Assembly (NCBI RefSeq): GCF_003363715.1 | Contig: NZ_QREV01000006.1 | Coordinates: 1 to 64,000 of the forward strand | From: Parabacteroides acidifaciens | GTDB lineage: Bacteria; Bacteroidota; Bacteroidia; Bacteroidales; Tannerellaceae | Direction of reading: 5' to 3' | DNA: 64,000 nucleotides | Part shown: piece by piece, positions 22,575 to 32,683 of the stretch | Layout of the letters: every line of letters begins with the position of its first letter | Numbering within the stretch: the first letter of the stretch is position 1 | Notes under the pieces: model-generated | The model's input: only the letters and a program-made list of their open reading frames with translations | What the model was told of the DNA's origin: nothing | Database searches by the model: none | Program-made: the position numbers and the translations under genes

Positions 22575-25571
22575 TCAAAACACAATCTTCATCTCACCAT
22601 AACAAGGCACAGCCTCCTGCGTCTTACAATAATTTCCCCAGGCTATTTCCGGGTAATCCCAGCGATTATTAATGTAAAGCATCAACTGTCCGTCACCTCT
22701 TTTAGAGGCGCGGCAAGCCAGCGAAGCATCCGGGGAGCAAACCGTAAGCCCAACCTTTTCGCCCGTAGAGGAAAGTGTATAGCGATAGATATTTTCTTTC
22801 ATGCCCTTTGCCATTTGGGTTAACGGGCGGTCACAGTTGGCACCCGCATCTGCCCAATAATAGTAGTTATGCGTATCAGACGACCAGGGCTGACCGGGAT
22901 TCTCGCCATATTGTACTGACTTCGGATTATAAAGAGATGTTTTCCCCGTATTACCGGCAAAAGCATCTTCAGGATAATAGCTCCACATACCTTTACGCTG
23001 CCATTGCAGATAATCCAGGCATTCGGGCAGATAGAAGGACAAACCTGTTTCACGAAGATAGCCATTCGGCTGTCCCGCTACCGTATAACTGACATTCATC
23101 TCACCATGAGGGGATATCCGGATCAGAATATCCGTTAGCACGTCCTTATACGAACCAGCGAGAGCGACTTCCACAGTTCCCTCTTTTCTGGTATAAGTAA
23201 AGCTCTGTTTCTTCCAGTCGTTATCCGAAGTCAGAAACTTTCGGGCGCTTTTGCGAACTTCCGCTCCGGTCAGGTGGTTCAGGTTGATATCGAGGTGCAG
23301 GAACGGGCCTTTCTCAATAATAACCTGCCCTTTGGATGTAGCGTTACAGATCAGACCGGTTTCTTTGGAGAACGGAATCTCGAAGTCCATACCTTTTACA
23401 CAAATCTGTCCGGGTGTCTCTTCTACCTGCAATTGGGCGGATACGGGAGACATCTGCTGCGAGACATCCCCATACGAATCACCGCCTAACGATACCTGTT
23501 CGGCATCCAGCAATTCACCGGTTGCCGTATAGAAACGAACCAGCAAGGGCTCTCCCTTTTCCCAAGCTTCGGCAGGGATTATCAACAGTCCCTTTTGATG
23601 AGGAGCGACGGAAGGAGCGGCAAGCTCTTTTTCTAAACCTTTATAGGTATAACGTATCTGTATCTCGTTCAGATCGGTATGGTCAAAACGGTTATAAACA
23701 GGAAGGAATAAACGCTGGCCGGAGGTAAAAGAGGGGATTTCGGTCGTCATCAGGCGAACTGGGGAATAGGCTTTCTTGGTGGCCCAGAACTCCGGTTTCT
23801 CACGGCGCCAGACATCCACAATTCCCCATTCGCCATAGCCGACACATTTCCCCTGATAATCCTCCGGCTTGGCGGTATGGGCAAACTCTTTCCAGAATGC
23901 AGTACCGACTTTCGGTTCCGGAAGCATAAAAGTTTCATCCACATATCCCCAAATGGCACCTCCCAGACCACCGGGAGCATCAAACAAGCCACGCCACATC
24001 ATCTCGAGAGAATGCCCCCAGAACTCACGGATATTCGGATCTTCCTGTAAGGTCTCATACGTGTAGCAGGCCGGATGCGCCCACTCATCGAACAGGGCAG
24101 GTATCCCTTCTCCCTGAAAGCCTCGAGTCGTGCGGTTCCACTGATTCAGGTTACCGTTTACATCCTGATAGTGCATACTCAGGATATCGTAGACCGGCTT
24201 TTTCTCTCCTACCGATCCGGGATAACTGAAAATGACAGGGCGGGTCTTATCCGTCGCCTTCACCCAGTCCCAGGACTGCTGGAAGTTGGCACCATAGACG
24301 CTTTCATTACCGATAGACCAAAAGAGAATGGAGGGATGGGAACGGAATGATTTCACCATCTCACGACATTGCGACAGGTAGCGAGGAGCAAACTCTACAC
24401 TATCCTGCGTCCTACCCGGCGCATAATTCTTCTGGCGGTAAGTGTCGACAAAACATACGGCGGTTTCACTCTCTACATAGATGCCATAGCGATCGCAATA
24501 TTCCAGAAAACGCTCCGTAGGAGGATAATGCGAGGTGCGAACAAAATTCATATTGGAACGCTTAAACAAAATCACATCGAGACTATCCAGCTCTGCTGTA
24601 GTCGTACGCCCTAACGTCGGATGGATATCATGGCGGCAAGCGCCCCTCAGCTTGACAGGCATACCGTTCACCAGCATACGGTCTTTCTCGATCTTCACGT
24701 CACGGAAACCGATACAGCGTTCAAAGCTGCCGATCTCTTTCCCGTCTTTTCGCAAGCTGACAGCCAGTTTATAGAGGTTCGGATGTTCGGCATCCCATTT
24801 CAAAGGACGCTCCACTGCCAGTTCGTTTATATTCTCACCCTCTTTTAAGGGAAATAAGGATCGGGATAACGGATATGTTTTCCCGTCAGGAGCGGTCAGT
24901 GTATAAGAGACTTCCACTCCATCCGGCTCGGGAGCGACATAGCCGACCTTCAGGACAGCATCCTGAAAGGCCGTATCGAGATGCGTTTCCGCATAGAAGT
25001 CGTACAGGCAGGTTTCAGGCAAAGCGAACAAGGTCACATCGCGCAAGATTCCTCCGATCGGATGGTGTGCATAACCGGATGCATACGAAATATCGTCTAT
25101 CCGATCCGTTACCTCCAGGCGTATCTCATTCTTTTTTCCAGGACGGACAAAAGTTGTTATATCCGTTTCCCAGCGGGTAAAGCCTCCATGATGTTCACGG
25201 ACAAAAGTACCGTTCACGAAAAGACGGGCGTGGCTGTAGACACCGTCGAAACGCAGGATCGTATGTTTACCGGCGTAATCAGCCGGAACGATGAACGATT
25301 TCCGGTATATAAACGGCTTGTCATGTTCAATGGCATATCCCTGCATGGCCGGTTCTCCCGGTACCTGTATCGGGGTCCATTTGCTATCCGGGGAATAACG
25401 GAACTGCCAGGTTCCGCTTAACAGGATAGCGGAGGTTTTGACTCCGGCCAATTCTTGCAGGACGGGATAGGACGCCTCATCCGGAAGCCTTTCAGCCTTA
25501 GCAAAAGTCGTTGGAACGGAAAGCAGAAAGCTGCAACCGATAGCGAATAATGTTGTCTTTATGTGTTTCAT
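22575..25571 (-). CDS. Glycoside hydrolase family 2 enzyme (beta-galactosidase-like), exported
   Basis: A 998-residue exported hydrolase. The signal peptide MKHIKTTLFAIGCSFLLSVP precedes a jelly-roll sugar-binding domain (SGTWQFRYSPDSKWTPIQVPGEP), an Ig-like domain and a TIM barrel. The barrel has VKLRGACRHDIHP, MNFVRTSHYPPTERFLEYCDRYGI, the acid/base Glu423 in WSIGNESVYG and the nucleophile Glu496 in ALFDEWAHP. A long C-terminal beta-sandwich part follows. GH2 covers beta-galactosidases, glucuronidases and mannosidases; the activity here is not fixed by sequence alone. It is only distantly like the other three GH2 enzymes in the window. It lies downstream of the AraC-type regulator, divergent from susC. 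Confidence 0.92.
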   Translation of the reverse strand: MKHIKTTLFAIGCSFLLSVPTTFAKAERLPDEASYPVLQELAGVKTSAILLSGTWQFRYSPDSKWTPIQVPGEPAMQGYAIEHDKPFIYRKSFIVPADYAGKHTILRFDGVYSHARLFVNGTFVREHHGGFTRWETDITTFVRPGKKNEIRLEVTDRIDDISYASGYAHHPIGGILRDVTLFALPETCLYDFYAETHLDTAFQDAVLKVGYVAPEPDGVEVSYTLTAPDGKTYPLSRSLFPLKEGENINELAVERPLKWDAEHPNLYKLAVSLRKDGKEIGSFERCIGFRDVKIEKDRMLVNGMPVKLRGACRHDIHPTLGRTTTAELDSLDVILFKRSNMNFVRTSHYPPTERFLEYCDRYGIYVESETAVCFVDTYRQKNYAPGRTQDSVEFAPRYLSQCREMVKSFRSHPSILFWSIGNESVYGANFQQSWDWVKATDKTRPVIFSYPGSVGEKKPVYDILSMHYQDVNGNLNQWNRTTRGFQGEGIPALFDEWAHPACYTYETLQEDPNIREFWGHSLEMMWRGLFDAPGGLGGAIWGYVDETFMLPEPKVGTAFWKEFAHTAKPEDYQGKCVGYGEWGIVDVWRREKPEFWATKKAYSPVRLMTTEIPSFTSGQRLFLPVYNRFDHTDLNEIQIRYTYKGLEKELAAPSVAPHQKGLLIIPAEAWEKGEPLLVRFYTATGELLDAEQVSLGGDSYGDVSQQMSPVSAQLQVEETPGQICVKGMDFEIPFSKETGLICNATSKGQVIIEKGPFLHLDINLNHLTGAEVRKSARKFLTSDNDWKKQSFTYTRKEGTVEVALAGSYKDVLTDILIRISPHGEMNVSYTVAGQPNGYLRETGLSFYLPECLDYLQWQRKGMWSYYPEDAFAGNTGKTSLYNPKSVQYGENPGQPWSSDTHNYYYWADAGANCDRPLTQMAKGMKENIYRYTLSSTGEKVGLTVCSPDASLACRASKRGDGQLMLYINNRWDYPEIAWGNYCKTQEAVPCYGEMKIVF

Positions 25572-25629
25572 TTGTCTTGTTTAATTACCTCCAAAAATAA
25601 TAAAGCCTTTTTGTTTGTTTTTCTGTTTA

Positions 25630-25658
25630 CAAAGATAAAGTCCATGGAAAGGAACAAA
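25630..25658 (-). promoter_or_regulatory. Predicted promoter of the GH2 gene
   Basis: On the minus strand, TTTG (25655-25658), 17 bases, then TATCTTTG (25630-25637). Both elements match the Bacteroidetes consensus, with a spacer two bases short. It gives a leader of about 50 bases before the ATG at 25571 and separates this gene from the AraC gene upstream. Confidence 0.5.
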
Positions 25659-25730
25659 CGACCAGGAAGAACCCTGTTATTTATGCAACAAGGAACACAA
25701 AAGAGGAATAAGTAGACAAAACGGCTCTGG

Positions 25731-26606
25731 CTATTTTGTCACTTCACGCGGAGAAATCCCCATTTGCCGCTTAAAGATACGGGAAAAGTATTGAGGAGAC
25801 TGGAAACCACAAGCAAAGCAAACCTCTTTAACGGACATCTCCGTATTCCGCAACAACTCTATGGCCTTGTTAATCCGTATTTGATTCAGATAGTCCAAAG
25901 GAGAAAGATTAAGATACCGGGAAAATAGCTTACGCAGATAACGCTCCCCTATCCCTGTCCGGGAAGCCACATCACTGATCGTGATATCGGACTGATAATT
26001 CTGGCGGATATATAAAATGGCTCTTTTTAACGAATCATTTGCACAAATCGGAAGATAAGCTTCATCCAGATAACGGTAAATCAAAATCAGCAATTCGGCA
26101 TAATACATGACTACCAGATATTGATAATACTTACTCTTCTGATTCATTTCGTTCACGATGCACTGTACGGCACGCATGATACGGACATTATTGACGATCT
26201 TAATCAACCGGTTCTCCTCTGAAAAGATTATGACCGGCGTCAATTCATTTGCCGGTTCCTGCTCATGAGAATTGAAGCGAGAAAAGACTTCAGGCAGAAA
26301 TTCAAGTTGCATCAGAGTCGTTTCCTCCGAACCCGCTTCAAACGTATGCTCGACATTGGAACAGATCACCATCATCTCATTCTCACTAAAACTGATACTC
26401 TCATTTTCCAAGTGCAGGATACAATTCCCCTTCTTCACATAGTTGATCTCGATACGCAAGTGCTTGTGCGGGCCAAACGTATCAAACGGCCGGAAAGAAA
26501 CAAAACGGAACACATCTGCCAGACGTTTATGCTTCAGGTTTTCAGTTATGCCTTCCAGCATTTCCCATAATGATTGTTCAGACGGTTGTTTCATATAACG
26601 CTGCAT
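25731..26606 (-). CDS. AraC-family transcription regulator of the susC/D locus
   Basis: A 291-residue regulator. The N-terminal 150 residues form a cupin-like sensor (FDTFGPHKHLRIEINYVKKGNCIL, then ENEMMVICSNVEHTF). The C-terminal 100 residues hold two helix-turn-helix motifs (ISDVASRTGIGERYLRKLFSRYL and MSVKEVCFACGFQSPQYFSRIFKRQMG). It probably binds a sugar released from the target glycan and activates the flanking genes. It lies between the GH2 gene (same strand) and susC (divergent), the usual place for the local regulator. A 21-bp-spaced direct repeat upstream of susC is a candidate binding site. Confidence 0.92.
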   Translation of the reverse strand: MQRYMKQPSEQSLWEMLEGITENLKHKRLADVFRFVSFRPFDTFGPHKHLRIEINYVKKGNCILHLENESISFSENEMMVICSNVEHTFEAGSEETTLMQLEFLPEVFSRFNSHEQEPANELTPVIIFSEENRLIKIVNNVRIMRAVQCIVNEMNQKSKYYQYLVVMYYAELLILIYRYLDEAYLPICANDSLKRAILYIRQNYQSDITISDVASRTGIGERYLRKLFSRYLNLSPLDYLNQIRINKAIELLRNTEMSVKEVCFACGFQSPQYFSRIFKRQMGISPREVTK

Positions 26607-27079
26607 TTATTGATTGAACAAAGTTAACAAAAAATTAAAACAAGCACCGGTTCCGAAAAAGTATCCAACCCCTATCAACCGGTCGGATTAATTCCGTTTT
26701 ATATCATTCTTTCCATCATTATATTCCTAAATATATACATATTTAAGCAATTAAAAAAGGCTGTTTTTCAGTTATTACACCTATCGTACATTATTATAAT
26801 ATAATCCTTTTATTTGCTACACATCTGAACAAAACGTATATATAACACTAATATCCAGATATATGTAAAAACACACCCATTCACACACATCCAGAATATA
26901 ATCCATTCTAATAATAAATTAATCCATTCCACCCAAATCAATAATAGCATTACTTTGCACAAAATTCAAGATGACACAAGAAGTACTATTCCAGATATAT
27001 AACGAATCTATTCAAATGAAATATCGCAACAAACAAAATAAGATATATCTAATTTCTTTATTAATTAAACACATGAAGT
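26607..27079. other. A/T-rich divergent intergenic region, AraC / susC
   Basis: 473 bases, very rich in A and T, holding the divergent promoters of the AraC regulator and susC. The only ordered signal seen is the direct-repeat pair and -7 element near 26.9 kb, listed separately. No small gene is visible. Confidence 0.6.
26899..26957 (+). promoter_or_regulatory. susC promoter region with 21-bp direct repeats
   Basis: TAATCCATTC occurs at 26899-26908 and again at 26920-26929, exactly 21 bases apart, the classic spacing of two AraC-type half-sites on one DNA face. A -7-like element TTACTTTG follows at 26950-26957, so the second repeat would overlap the -33 region, as activator sites do. A related single TAATCCAT lies at 32610 before the GH2 gene. 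Binding is inferred. Confidence 0.5.
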
Positions 27080-30000
27080 ATGTTGAAAAACTTTAAGCCG
27101 ATCAGTCTAATCTTGTTAGCCGGCGCATTAAGCTATCCTGCTGTCAGCCACGCAGAGATGATGCCCAAACAACAGAATGTTGGTTTTTCCCAACAAAGTG
27201 GAAAACTCACCGGAGTGGTAGAAGATAGCTTCGGCCCGGTGGCCGGAGCGAGCGTTGTGGTGAAAGGCACCACAAATGGCATTATGACCGATATGAACGG
27301 ACAGTTCATCTTGGAAGGAGTAAAAAACGGGGATATCATACAGATATCGTACATTGGCTATGTCACCAAAGAAATCAAATTCACAGGACAGGCAAGCCTG
27401 AAAATTTCTCTGGAAGAAGACACACAAAAACTGGATGAAGTCGTTGTTGTCGGCTTCGGTACACAAAAGAAAGTTAACCTGACAGGCTCAGTCGGCACGG
27501 TCAGTGCGGAAGCGTTGGAATCCCGTCCCGTCCAAAACGCAGTCCAAGCATTGCAGGGCATGGTTCCGGGTTTACAAATCTCAACCACAAGCGGTACGCT
27601 GGATAAAAAGATGGACATGAACATCCGAGGTACCGGTACCATTGGTGAAGGATCAGAAGGCGGGCCGCTGGTATTGATCGACGGTATGGAGGCCGATATC
27701 AACTCCATCAATCCGCAGGATATAGAAAATATTTCTGTTTTGAAAGATGCGGCAGCCTCCTCTATTTACGGTTCACGTGCACCGTTCGGTGTTATCCTGG
27801 TAACAACCAAAAGCGGAAAAACCGGCAAAACGACCGTCAACTACAACAATAATTTCCGGTGGGGAAGCCCGGTTAAGATGCCGAAGCAAATGGACTCTTA
27901 CACCTTTGCCACATTCTACAACGATGCTTGCTTCAATAAAGGCGACGGGGCCTATTTCAAACCGGAACATTTGCAACGTATCAAAGATTATCGAGACGGT
28001 AAAATATCTACGGTCAGCCTCGCAAACGGGGATTACTGGTATGACGGCTACACCGCCGGTAACGCCAATACAGACTGGTACGATACGATCTACCGCGACC
28101 ACACTTTCTCGCAGGAGCATAATCTGAGCCTGAACGGCGGTTCGGAAAAAATCAACTACTATCTCTCCATGAACTATCTGGATCAAAATGGTTTGATGGA
28201 GTTCAATCAGGATACTTACAACCGTTATACGACAACAGCCAAAATCAATGTCATATTGACCGATTGGGCGAAGCTCAATTACAGCAACCGTTTCACCCGC
28301 GAAGATTTCGGACGCCCTTCGGCTTTGACAAGCGACTTGTTCAGGGACCTTGCGAGACAGGGATGGCCGACATTGCCGGTATATGACGATAACGGCTATA
28401 TGTACTCTTCACCCTCTCCCGCCCTGGGATTGAGAGACGGAGGACGCGACAAAACCCAGACCGACAACGTCTACCAGCAGGCCTCATTGATTCTGGAACC
28501 GGTCAAAAACTGGATTACCCACGTCGATTTCAATTACAGGATCATGTCGGCCAACCGCCATTGGGACAAACAATACCTGTATAACCACGATGTCCACGGA
28601 AACCCGTATATATACGATTCAAGCTCCAATGTACATGAAGACCAGCTCAAAGAGAACTACATGAACATCAACGCTTACACGGAATACTCCCATAGCCTCG
28701 AATCCGGACATAATTTCAAGGGGATGGTCGGTTTCCAGGCAGAACAGTTAAAGAAGACCGAATTCGGATTGCAACGTAACGGCATCATCGTCCCGGGACA
28801 ACCGGAAGTCGATATTACAACCGGACAGGACTATTACGGAAATACGATCACCCCGAGTACGAACGGTGCACGCTACGCCTGGTCTACAGCCGGTTTCTTC
28901 GGCCGTATCAACTATGACTACCAGGGTAAATATCTGGCAGAAGTCAACCTGCGTTACGACGGAACATCCCGTTTCCGTAAAGAACAGCGCTGGAATTGGT
29001 TCCCCTCCTTCTCTGTGGGATGGAACATTGCACGCGAAAGCTTCTGGGAACCCGTAGCCGATTATGTAGGCACACTAAAAATACGCGGTTCTTATGGTGA
29101 ATTAGGAAACCAGAACACCAAAGAATGGTATCCGACTTACCGGGTACTGACGGTAAAAGCAAGTAACGGCGAATGGTTGCAAAACGGAATGAAGCCCAAT
29201 ACGGCAGAGGTCCCGGGCCTTATCAGCTCCTCTTTAGGTTGGGAACGCGTACGCAACTGGAATATCGGTTTCGACTTCGGAGCCTTCAACAACCGTTTGA
29301 CCGGTTCATTCGATTATTATAACCGCATGACGCTCGACATGGTAGGCCCGGCACCCGAATTGCCTTACATCCTCGGCCTGGAAGTCCCCAAGACGAACAA
29401 TACCGACTTGAAGACATACGGCTTCGATCTGGATATCAGCTGGAACGACCGCTTGCAGAACGGCCTGGGATATGGAATCAAATTTATCCTTTCCGATGCC
29501 CGTACCAAAATCACCCGCTATCCGAACCCGACCAATACGCTGGACAAATACCAGACCGGCCAGATGATGGGCGATATCTACGGATACGAAACGATCGGCA
29601 TTGCCAAATCGAAAGAAGAGATAGACCAACACTTGGCCTCACTCCCGAACGGCGGACAAAATGCGCTGGGAACCAATTGGGATGCCGGTGACATCATGTA
29701 CAAGGATCTGAACGGAGACGGTAAAATCGATAACGGCGGTAACAAGTACGACGACATGGGCGATATGAAAAAGATCGGTAACAACACGCCCCGTTACCTG
29801 TTCGGCCTGGATCTGAGCGCTGATTACAAAGGCTTCGATTTCCGCGCCTTCTTCCAGGGAGTGATGAAACGCGATTACTGGCAGGGCAGTTCTTATTTCT
29901 GGGGTGTAACCAGCCTTTGGCACTCGACCGGTTTTGTAGAACATACAGACTATTTCCGCGCGGAAGCGTCAAACGACCTGCCGGCCAATTTAGACGCTTA

Positions 30001-30304
30001 TTATCCCCGTCCCGTATTCGACTCCAGCAAAAACAGACAGAAACAGACAGCTTATCTGCAAAATGCCGCTTATATCCGCTTGAAGAACGTCCAGTTAGGC
30101 TATACATTGCCGGCAAACCTGACGCATAAGTTCTATGTTTCGAAACTGCGGGTATTTGTCTCCGGAGAAAACTTGTGGACCGGGACATCACTGGCTAAAA
30201 TGTTCGACCCTGAGACTATCGGAGGAGGTGATGACACCGACAAAAACGGTAATGCTTATCCATTATCCAAAACGATATCTTTCGGTATAAGTGTAACTTT
30301 ATAA
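27080..30304 (+). CDS. SusC/RagA-type TonB-dependent outer-membrane transporter
   Basis: A 1074-residue outer-membrane receptor that imports oligosaccharides with its SusD partner. The signal peptide (MLKNFKPISLILLAGALSYPAVSHA) is followed by a carboxypeptidase-regulatory-like domain (GKLTGVVEDSFGPVAGASVVVKG, about residues 40-120). A TonB box (LDEVVVVGFGTQKK) comes next, then the plug (QALQGMVPGLQI to VLKDAAASSIYGSRAPFGVILVTTK). The rest forms the 22-stranded barrel, ending in the aromatic-rich strand ISFGISVTL. No anti-sigma-interacting secretin domain is seen, consistent with control by AraC rather than an ECF sigma factor. susD follows after 17 bases. Confidence 0.96.
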   Translation: MLKNFKPISLILLAGALSYPAVSHAEMMPKQQNVGFSQQSGKLTGVVEDSFGPVAGASVVVKGTTNGIMTDMNGQFILEGVKNGDIIQISYIGYVTKEIKFTGQASLKISLEEDTQKLDEVVVVGFGTQKKVNLTGSVGTVSAEALESRPVQNAVQALQGMVPGLQISTTSGTLDKKMDMNIRGTGTIGEGSEGGPLVLIDGMEADINSINPQDIENISVLKDAAASSIYGSRAPFGVILVTTKSGKTGKTTVNYNNNFRWGSPVKMPKQMDSYTFATFYNDACFNKGDGAYFKPEHLQRIKDYRDGKISTVSLANGDYWYDGYTAGNANTDWYDTIYRDHTFSQEHNLSLNGGSEKINYYLSMNYLDQNGLMEFNQDTYNRYTTTAKINVILTDWAKLNYSNRFTREDFGRPSALTSDLFRDLARQGWPTLPVYDDNGYMYSSPSPALGLRDGGRDKTQTDNVYQQASLILEPVKNWITHVDFNYRIMSANRHWDKQYLYNHDVHGNPYIYDSSSNVHEDQLKENYMNINAYTEYSHSLESGHNFKGMVGFQAEQLKKTEFGLQRNGIIVPGQPEVDITTGQDYYGNTITPSTNGARYAWSTAGFFGRINYDYQGKYLAEVNLRYDGTSRFRKEQRWNWFPSFSVGWNIARESFWEPVADYVGTLKIRGSYGELGNQNTKEWYPTYRVLTVKASNGEWLQNGMKPNTAEVPGLISSSLGWERVRNWNIGFDFGAFNNRLTGSFDYYNRMTLDMVGPAPELPYILGLEVPKTNNTDLKTYGFDLDISWNDRLQNGLGYGIKFILSDARTKITRYPNPTNTLDKYQTGQMMGDIYGYETIGIAKSKEEIDQHLASLPNGGQNALGTNWDAGDIMYKDLNGDGKIDNGGNKYDDMGDMKKIGNNTPRYLFGLDLSADYKGFDFRAFFQGVMKRDYWQGSSYFWGVTSLWHSTGFVEHTDYFRAEASNDLPANLDAYYPRPVFDSSKNRQKQTAYLQNAAYIRLKNVQLGYTLPANLTHKFYVSKLRVFVSGENLWTGTSLAKMFDPETIGGGDDTDKNGNAYPLSKTISFGISVTL

Positions 30305-30321
30305 CAAAAACAAACAGAATC

Positions 30322-32337
30322 ATGAAACAGATCAATATATTCAAATATGTAGCCGGAGCCGCACTGATCACGGTTTTCAGTTCCTGCAACGACTTTCTGG
30401 ACAAGGAACCCCAAGCTACGATTTCACCGGACAAGTACCTGGTAGAAGAATCGCAACTGGCATCTTATGCAAACGGATTGTATAAAGACATACTGCCCGG
30501 GCATGGTTACGGCTACGGTATTTTCGGCGAAGACAAAGACACCGATAACCAGGCAAGCTTCGATTATAACGACCGGTACATTCCCGGACAATGGAAGACC
30601 AAACAATCGCAAAAAATGGACGACGACTCTTACCGTTTCAAGTTCATCTATAGCTGCAATTATTTCCTCGAAAACGTATTGCCGCACTACAACGGGAAAA
30701 CACTTTCGGGAGACGATACGAAAATCCGCCAATACATAGGGGAAATATACTTCCTCCGTGCACACGAATATTTCAAGCGTTACCAGATGTTCGGCGATTT
30801 CCCGATCGTACGCAACACGGTACCCGACCAGATGGAACCGCTGGCGGATGCCAGCAAACGCTCACCCCGTAATGAAGTGGCACGATTCATCATTTCCGAC
30901 CTCGACTCGGCAATCATGCTGATGGGATCAGGCAAAGGCACCGACAAAACACGCATCAACAAGGAAACCGCTCTGTTGCTTAAATCGCGTGTTGCCCTGT
31001 TCGAAGGTACCTGGTTGAAATATTTCAAGAACACAGCGTTTGTCCCTAACGGACCGGAATGGCCGGGAAAAAGCAAAGAGTACAATGCGGGGTATCAATT
31101 CCCGACAGGAGATATCGACAAAGAAATCAACTATTTCCTGACTCAATCGATGGAAGCGGCCAAAGCAGTGGGAGACGCAATCACATTGGTTGAAAACACA
31201 GGCTTGGTACAGCAATCTGCAGCAGAAGCCGCCAACCCTTATATGGATATGTTTTCAGCAGAAAATATGTCCGAATACAGCGAAGTATTGTTGTGGCGTC
31301 CGTACAGCAAAGCTCTTGGGGTTACGCACAACGTAGTGACAGCAGGACAGCACGGCAACTACGGGATCGGACTTACACGTGGTATGGTAGAAGGTTTCCT
31401 GATGGCCAACGGCCTGCCGATCTATTCGGCCAATAGCGGTTACCAGGGAGATGAAACAATCGCCGACGTACGTAAAGACCGTGATTCGCGCCTCTCGATC
31501 TTCCTCAAAGAACCGGGACAAAAGAATATCCTGTTTGAAGCAGCGGGAGGAGACATGGCCGTGCCTATCGAACCCTATCCGGTCATCCTGAACAGTAACC
31601 CTGAAAAAGGATACTCCACCGGTTACGCTTTACGCAAGGGCGGTAGCTATGATCGGAAGCAATGCGATAATACGCTTAACTATACGGGAGCGGTGGCATT
31701 CCGTGGCACGGAAGCCTTACTCAACTACATAGAAGCTTGCTACGAAAGAGACGGAGCATTGGACGGAACAGCCCAGAACTATTGGAGACAGATCCGCGAA
31801 CGTTCCCATATCGATCCGGATTATAACAAGACAATCGCCGCAACAGACATGAGCAAAGAAGCGCTGAACGACTGGGGAGCATACTCCGCCGGACAACTGG
31901 TGAACCCGACCTTGTACAACATCCGCCGCGAACGCCGCTGCGAACTGATGGCGGAAGCATTGCGTTATATGGACCTGCGCCGTTGGAGAGCCATGGACCA
32001 GATGATCAATACTCCTTACCACATTGAAGGATTCAAAATCTGGGGCGAAATGCAAAACTGGTATAAAAACGAAGACGGCACGTCGCAACTGGTTTATGGT
32101 ATGGACAATCAGAAATCAAACGTTTCGGAACCGACACGCAGCAAATACCTGCGCCCATACGAGAAAGTCAACAATAATATTGCAAAAGACGGATATAGAT
32201 GGTCAATGGCACATTACCTGACTCCGTATAATATCCAGCATTTCGATATTACATCGAGCACCGGAAATATAGAAGATTCTCCCATTTACCAGAATCCATA
32301 CTGGCCGACAGAAGCCAATATGCCGGCTATCCGGTAA
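30322..32337 (+). CDS. SusD/RagB-type glycan-binding lipoprotein
   Basis: A 671-residue surface lipoprotein that caps the SusC barrel. The signal peptide and lipobox end at Cys in TVFSSCNDFLDKEPQATISP. The SusD N-terminal helices (DKYLVEESQLASYANGLYKDI) and TPR-like helices (IYFLRAHEYFKRYQMFGDFPIV, ETALLLKSRVALFEGTW) are clear. The C-terminal RERRCELMAEALRYMDLRRWRAM motif is the family signature. It is cotranscribed with susC. The glycan bound cannot be read from sequence. The 41-nt repeat array begins 30 bases after its stop codon. Confidence 0.96.
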   Translation: MKQINIFKYVAGAALITVFSSCNDFLDKEPQATISPDKYLVEESQLASYANGLYKDILPGHGYGYGIFGEDKDTDNQASFDYNDRYIPGQWKTKQSQKMDDDSYRFKFIYSCNYFLENVLPHYNGKTLSGDDTKIRQYIGEIYFLRAHEYFKRYQMFGDFPIVRNTVPDQMEPLADASKRSPRNEVARFIISDLDSAIMLMGSGKGTDKTRINKETALLLKSRVALFEGTWLKYFKNTAFVPNGPEWPGKSKEYNAGYQFPTGDIDKEINYFLTQSMEAAKAVGDAITLVENTGLVQQSAAEAANPYMDMFSAENMSEYSEVLLWRPYSKALGVTHNVVTAGQHGNYGIGLTRGMVEGFLMANGLPIYSANSGYQGDETIADVRKDRDSRLSIFLKEPGQKNILFEAAGGDMAVPIEPYPVILNSNPEKGYSTGYALRKGGSYDRKQCDNTLNYTGAVAFRGTEALLNYIEACYERDGALDGTAQNYWRQIRERSHIDPDYNKTIAATDMSKEALNDWGAYSAGQLVNPTLYNIRRERRCELMAEALRYMDLRRWRAMDQMINTPYHIEGFKIWGEMQNWYKNEDGTSQLVYGMDNQKSNVSEPTRSKYLRPYEKVNNNIAKDGYRWSMAHYLTPYNIQHFDITSSTGNIEDSPIYQNPYWPTEANMPAIR

Positions 32338-32366
32338 GTTTCCGATATAAAAAAGAATTTTTACAA

Positions 32367-32571
32367 CAAGAAACGCCGTTTCCTGGTACGAAAAACAAAA
32401 TTTGCGACCAGCGGAGGCGTTTCTTGCTGTAAATTTTGTTTTTTGAAGCCAGAAACAGCGTTTCCGGGTGTAAAAAAATCATTTTGTATCAAGCGGAACC
32501 TCTTCTTGAACAAAAAATCACCGTTCGCAACAAGAAACAACGTTTCTTGAAACAAAAAAAACATTTTGATA
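32367..32571 (+). repeat. 41-nt tandem array A (five units)
   Basis: Units start at 32367, 32408, 32449, 32490 and 32531, exactly 41 bases apart. Units 1, 3 and 5 carry a palindromic core (GAAACGCCGTTTC, GAAACAGCGTTTC, GAAACAACGTTTC) and units 2 and 4 a diverged form. Between cores lie A/T-rich stretches with runs of A and T. The array fills the gap between susD and the downstream GH2 gene, on the susD transcript if read-through occurs. A second array with the same period but other sequence lies at 54.3 kb. Confidence 0.85.
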
Positions 32572-32683
32572 CTTTCCACAAACGAAAACAATAAAAAGAT
32601 TCTCCATCATAATCCATATTTAGTCTATCTTTATTACAAGACAAATACCTTTATTTGCACACGATAATTCTAATCTCTAATTT

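Noticed and set aside
22830-22850. TGGCAC near 22.83 kb as a sigma-54 promoter
   Set aside because: It lies inside the GH2 coding sequence and lacks a properly spaced TTGC element.
32367-32571. CRISPR array
   Set aside because: Period 41 fits loosely, but the cores are not constant, the spacers resemble each other, and no cas gene is near. The same holds for 54314-54550.
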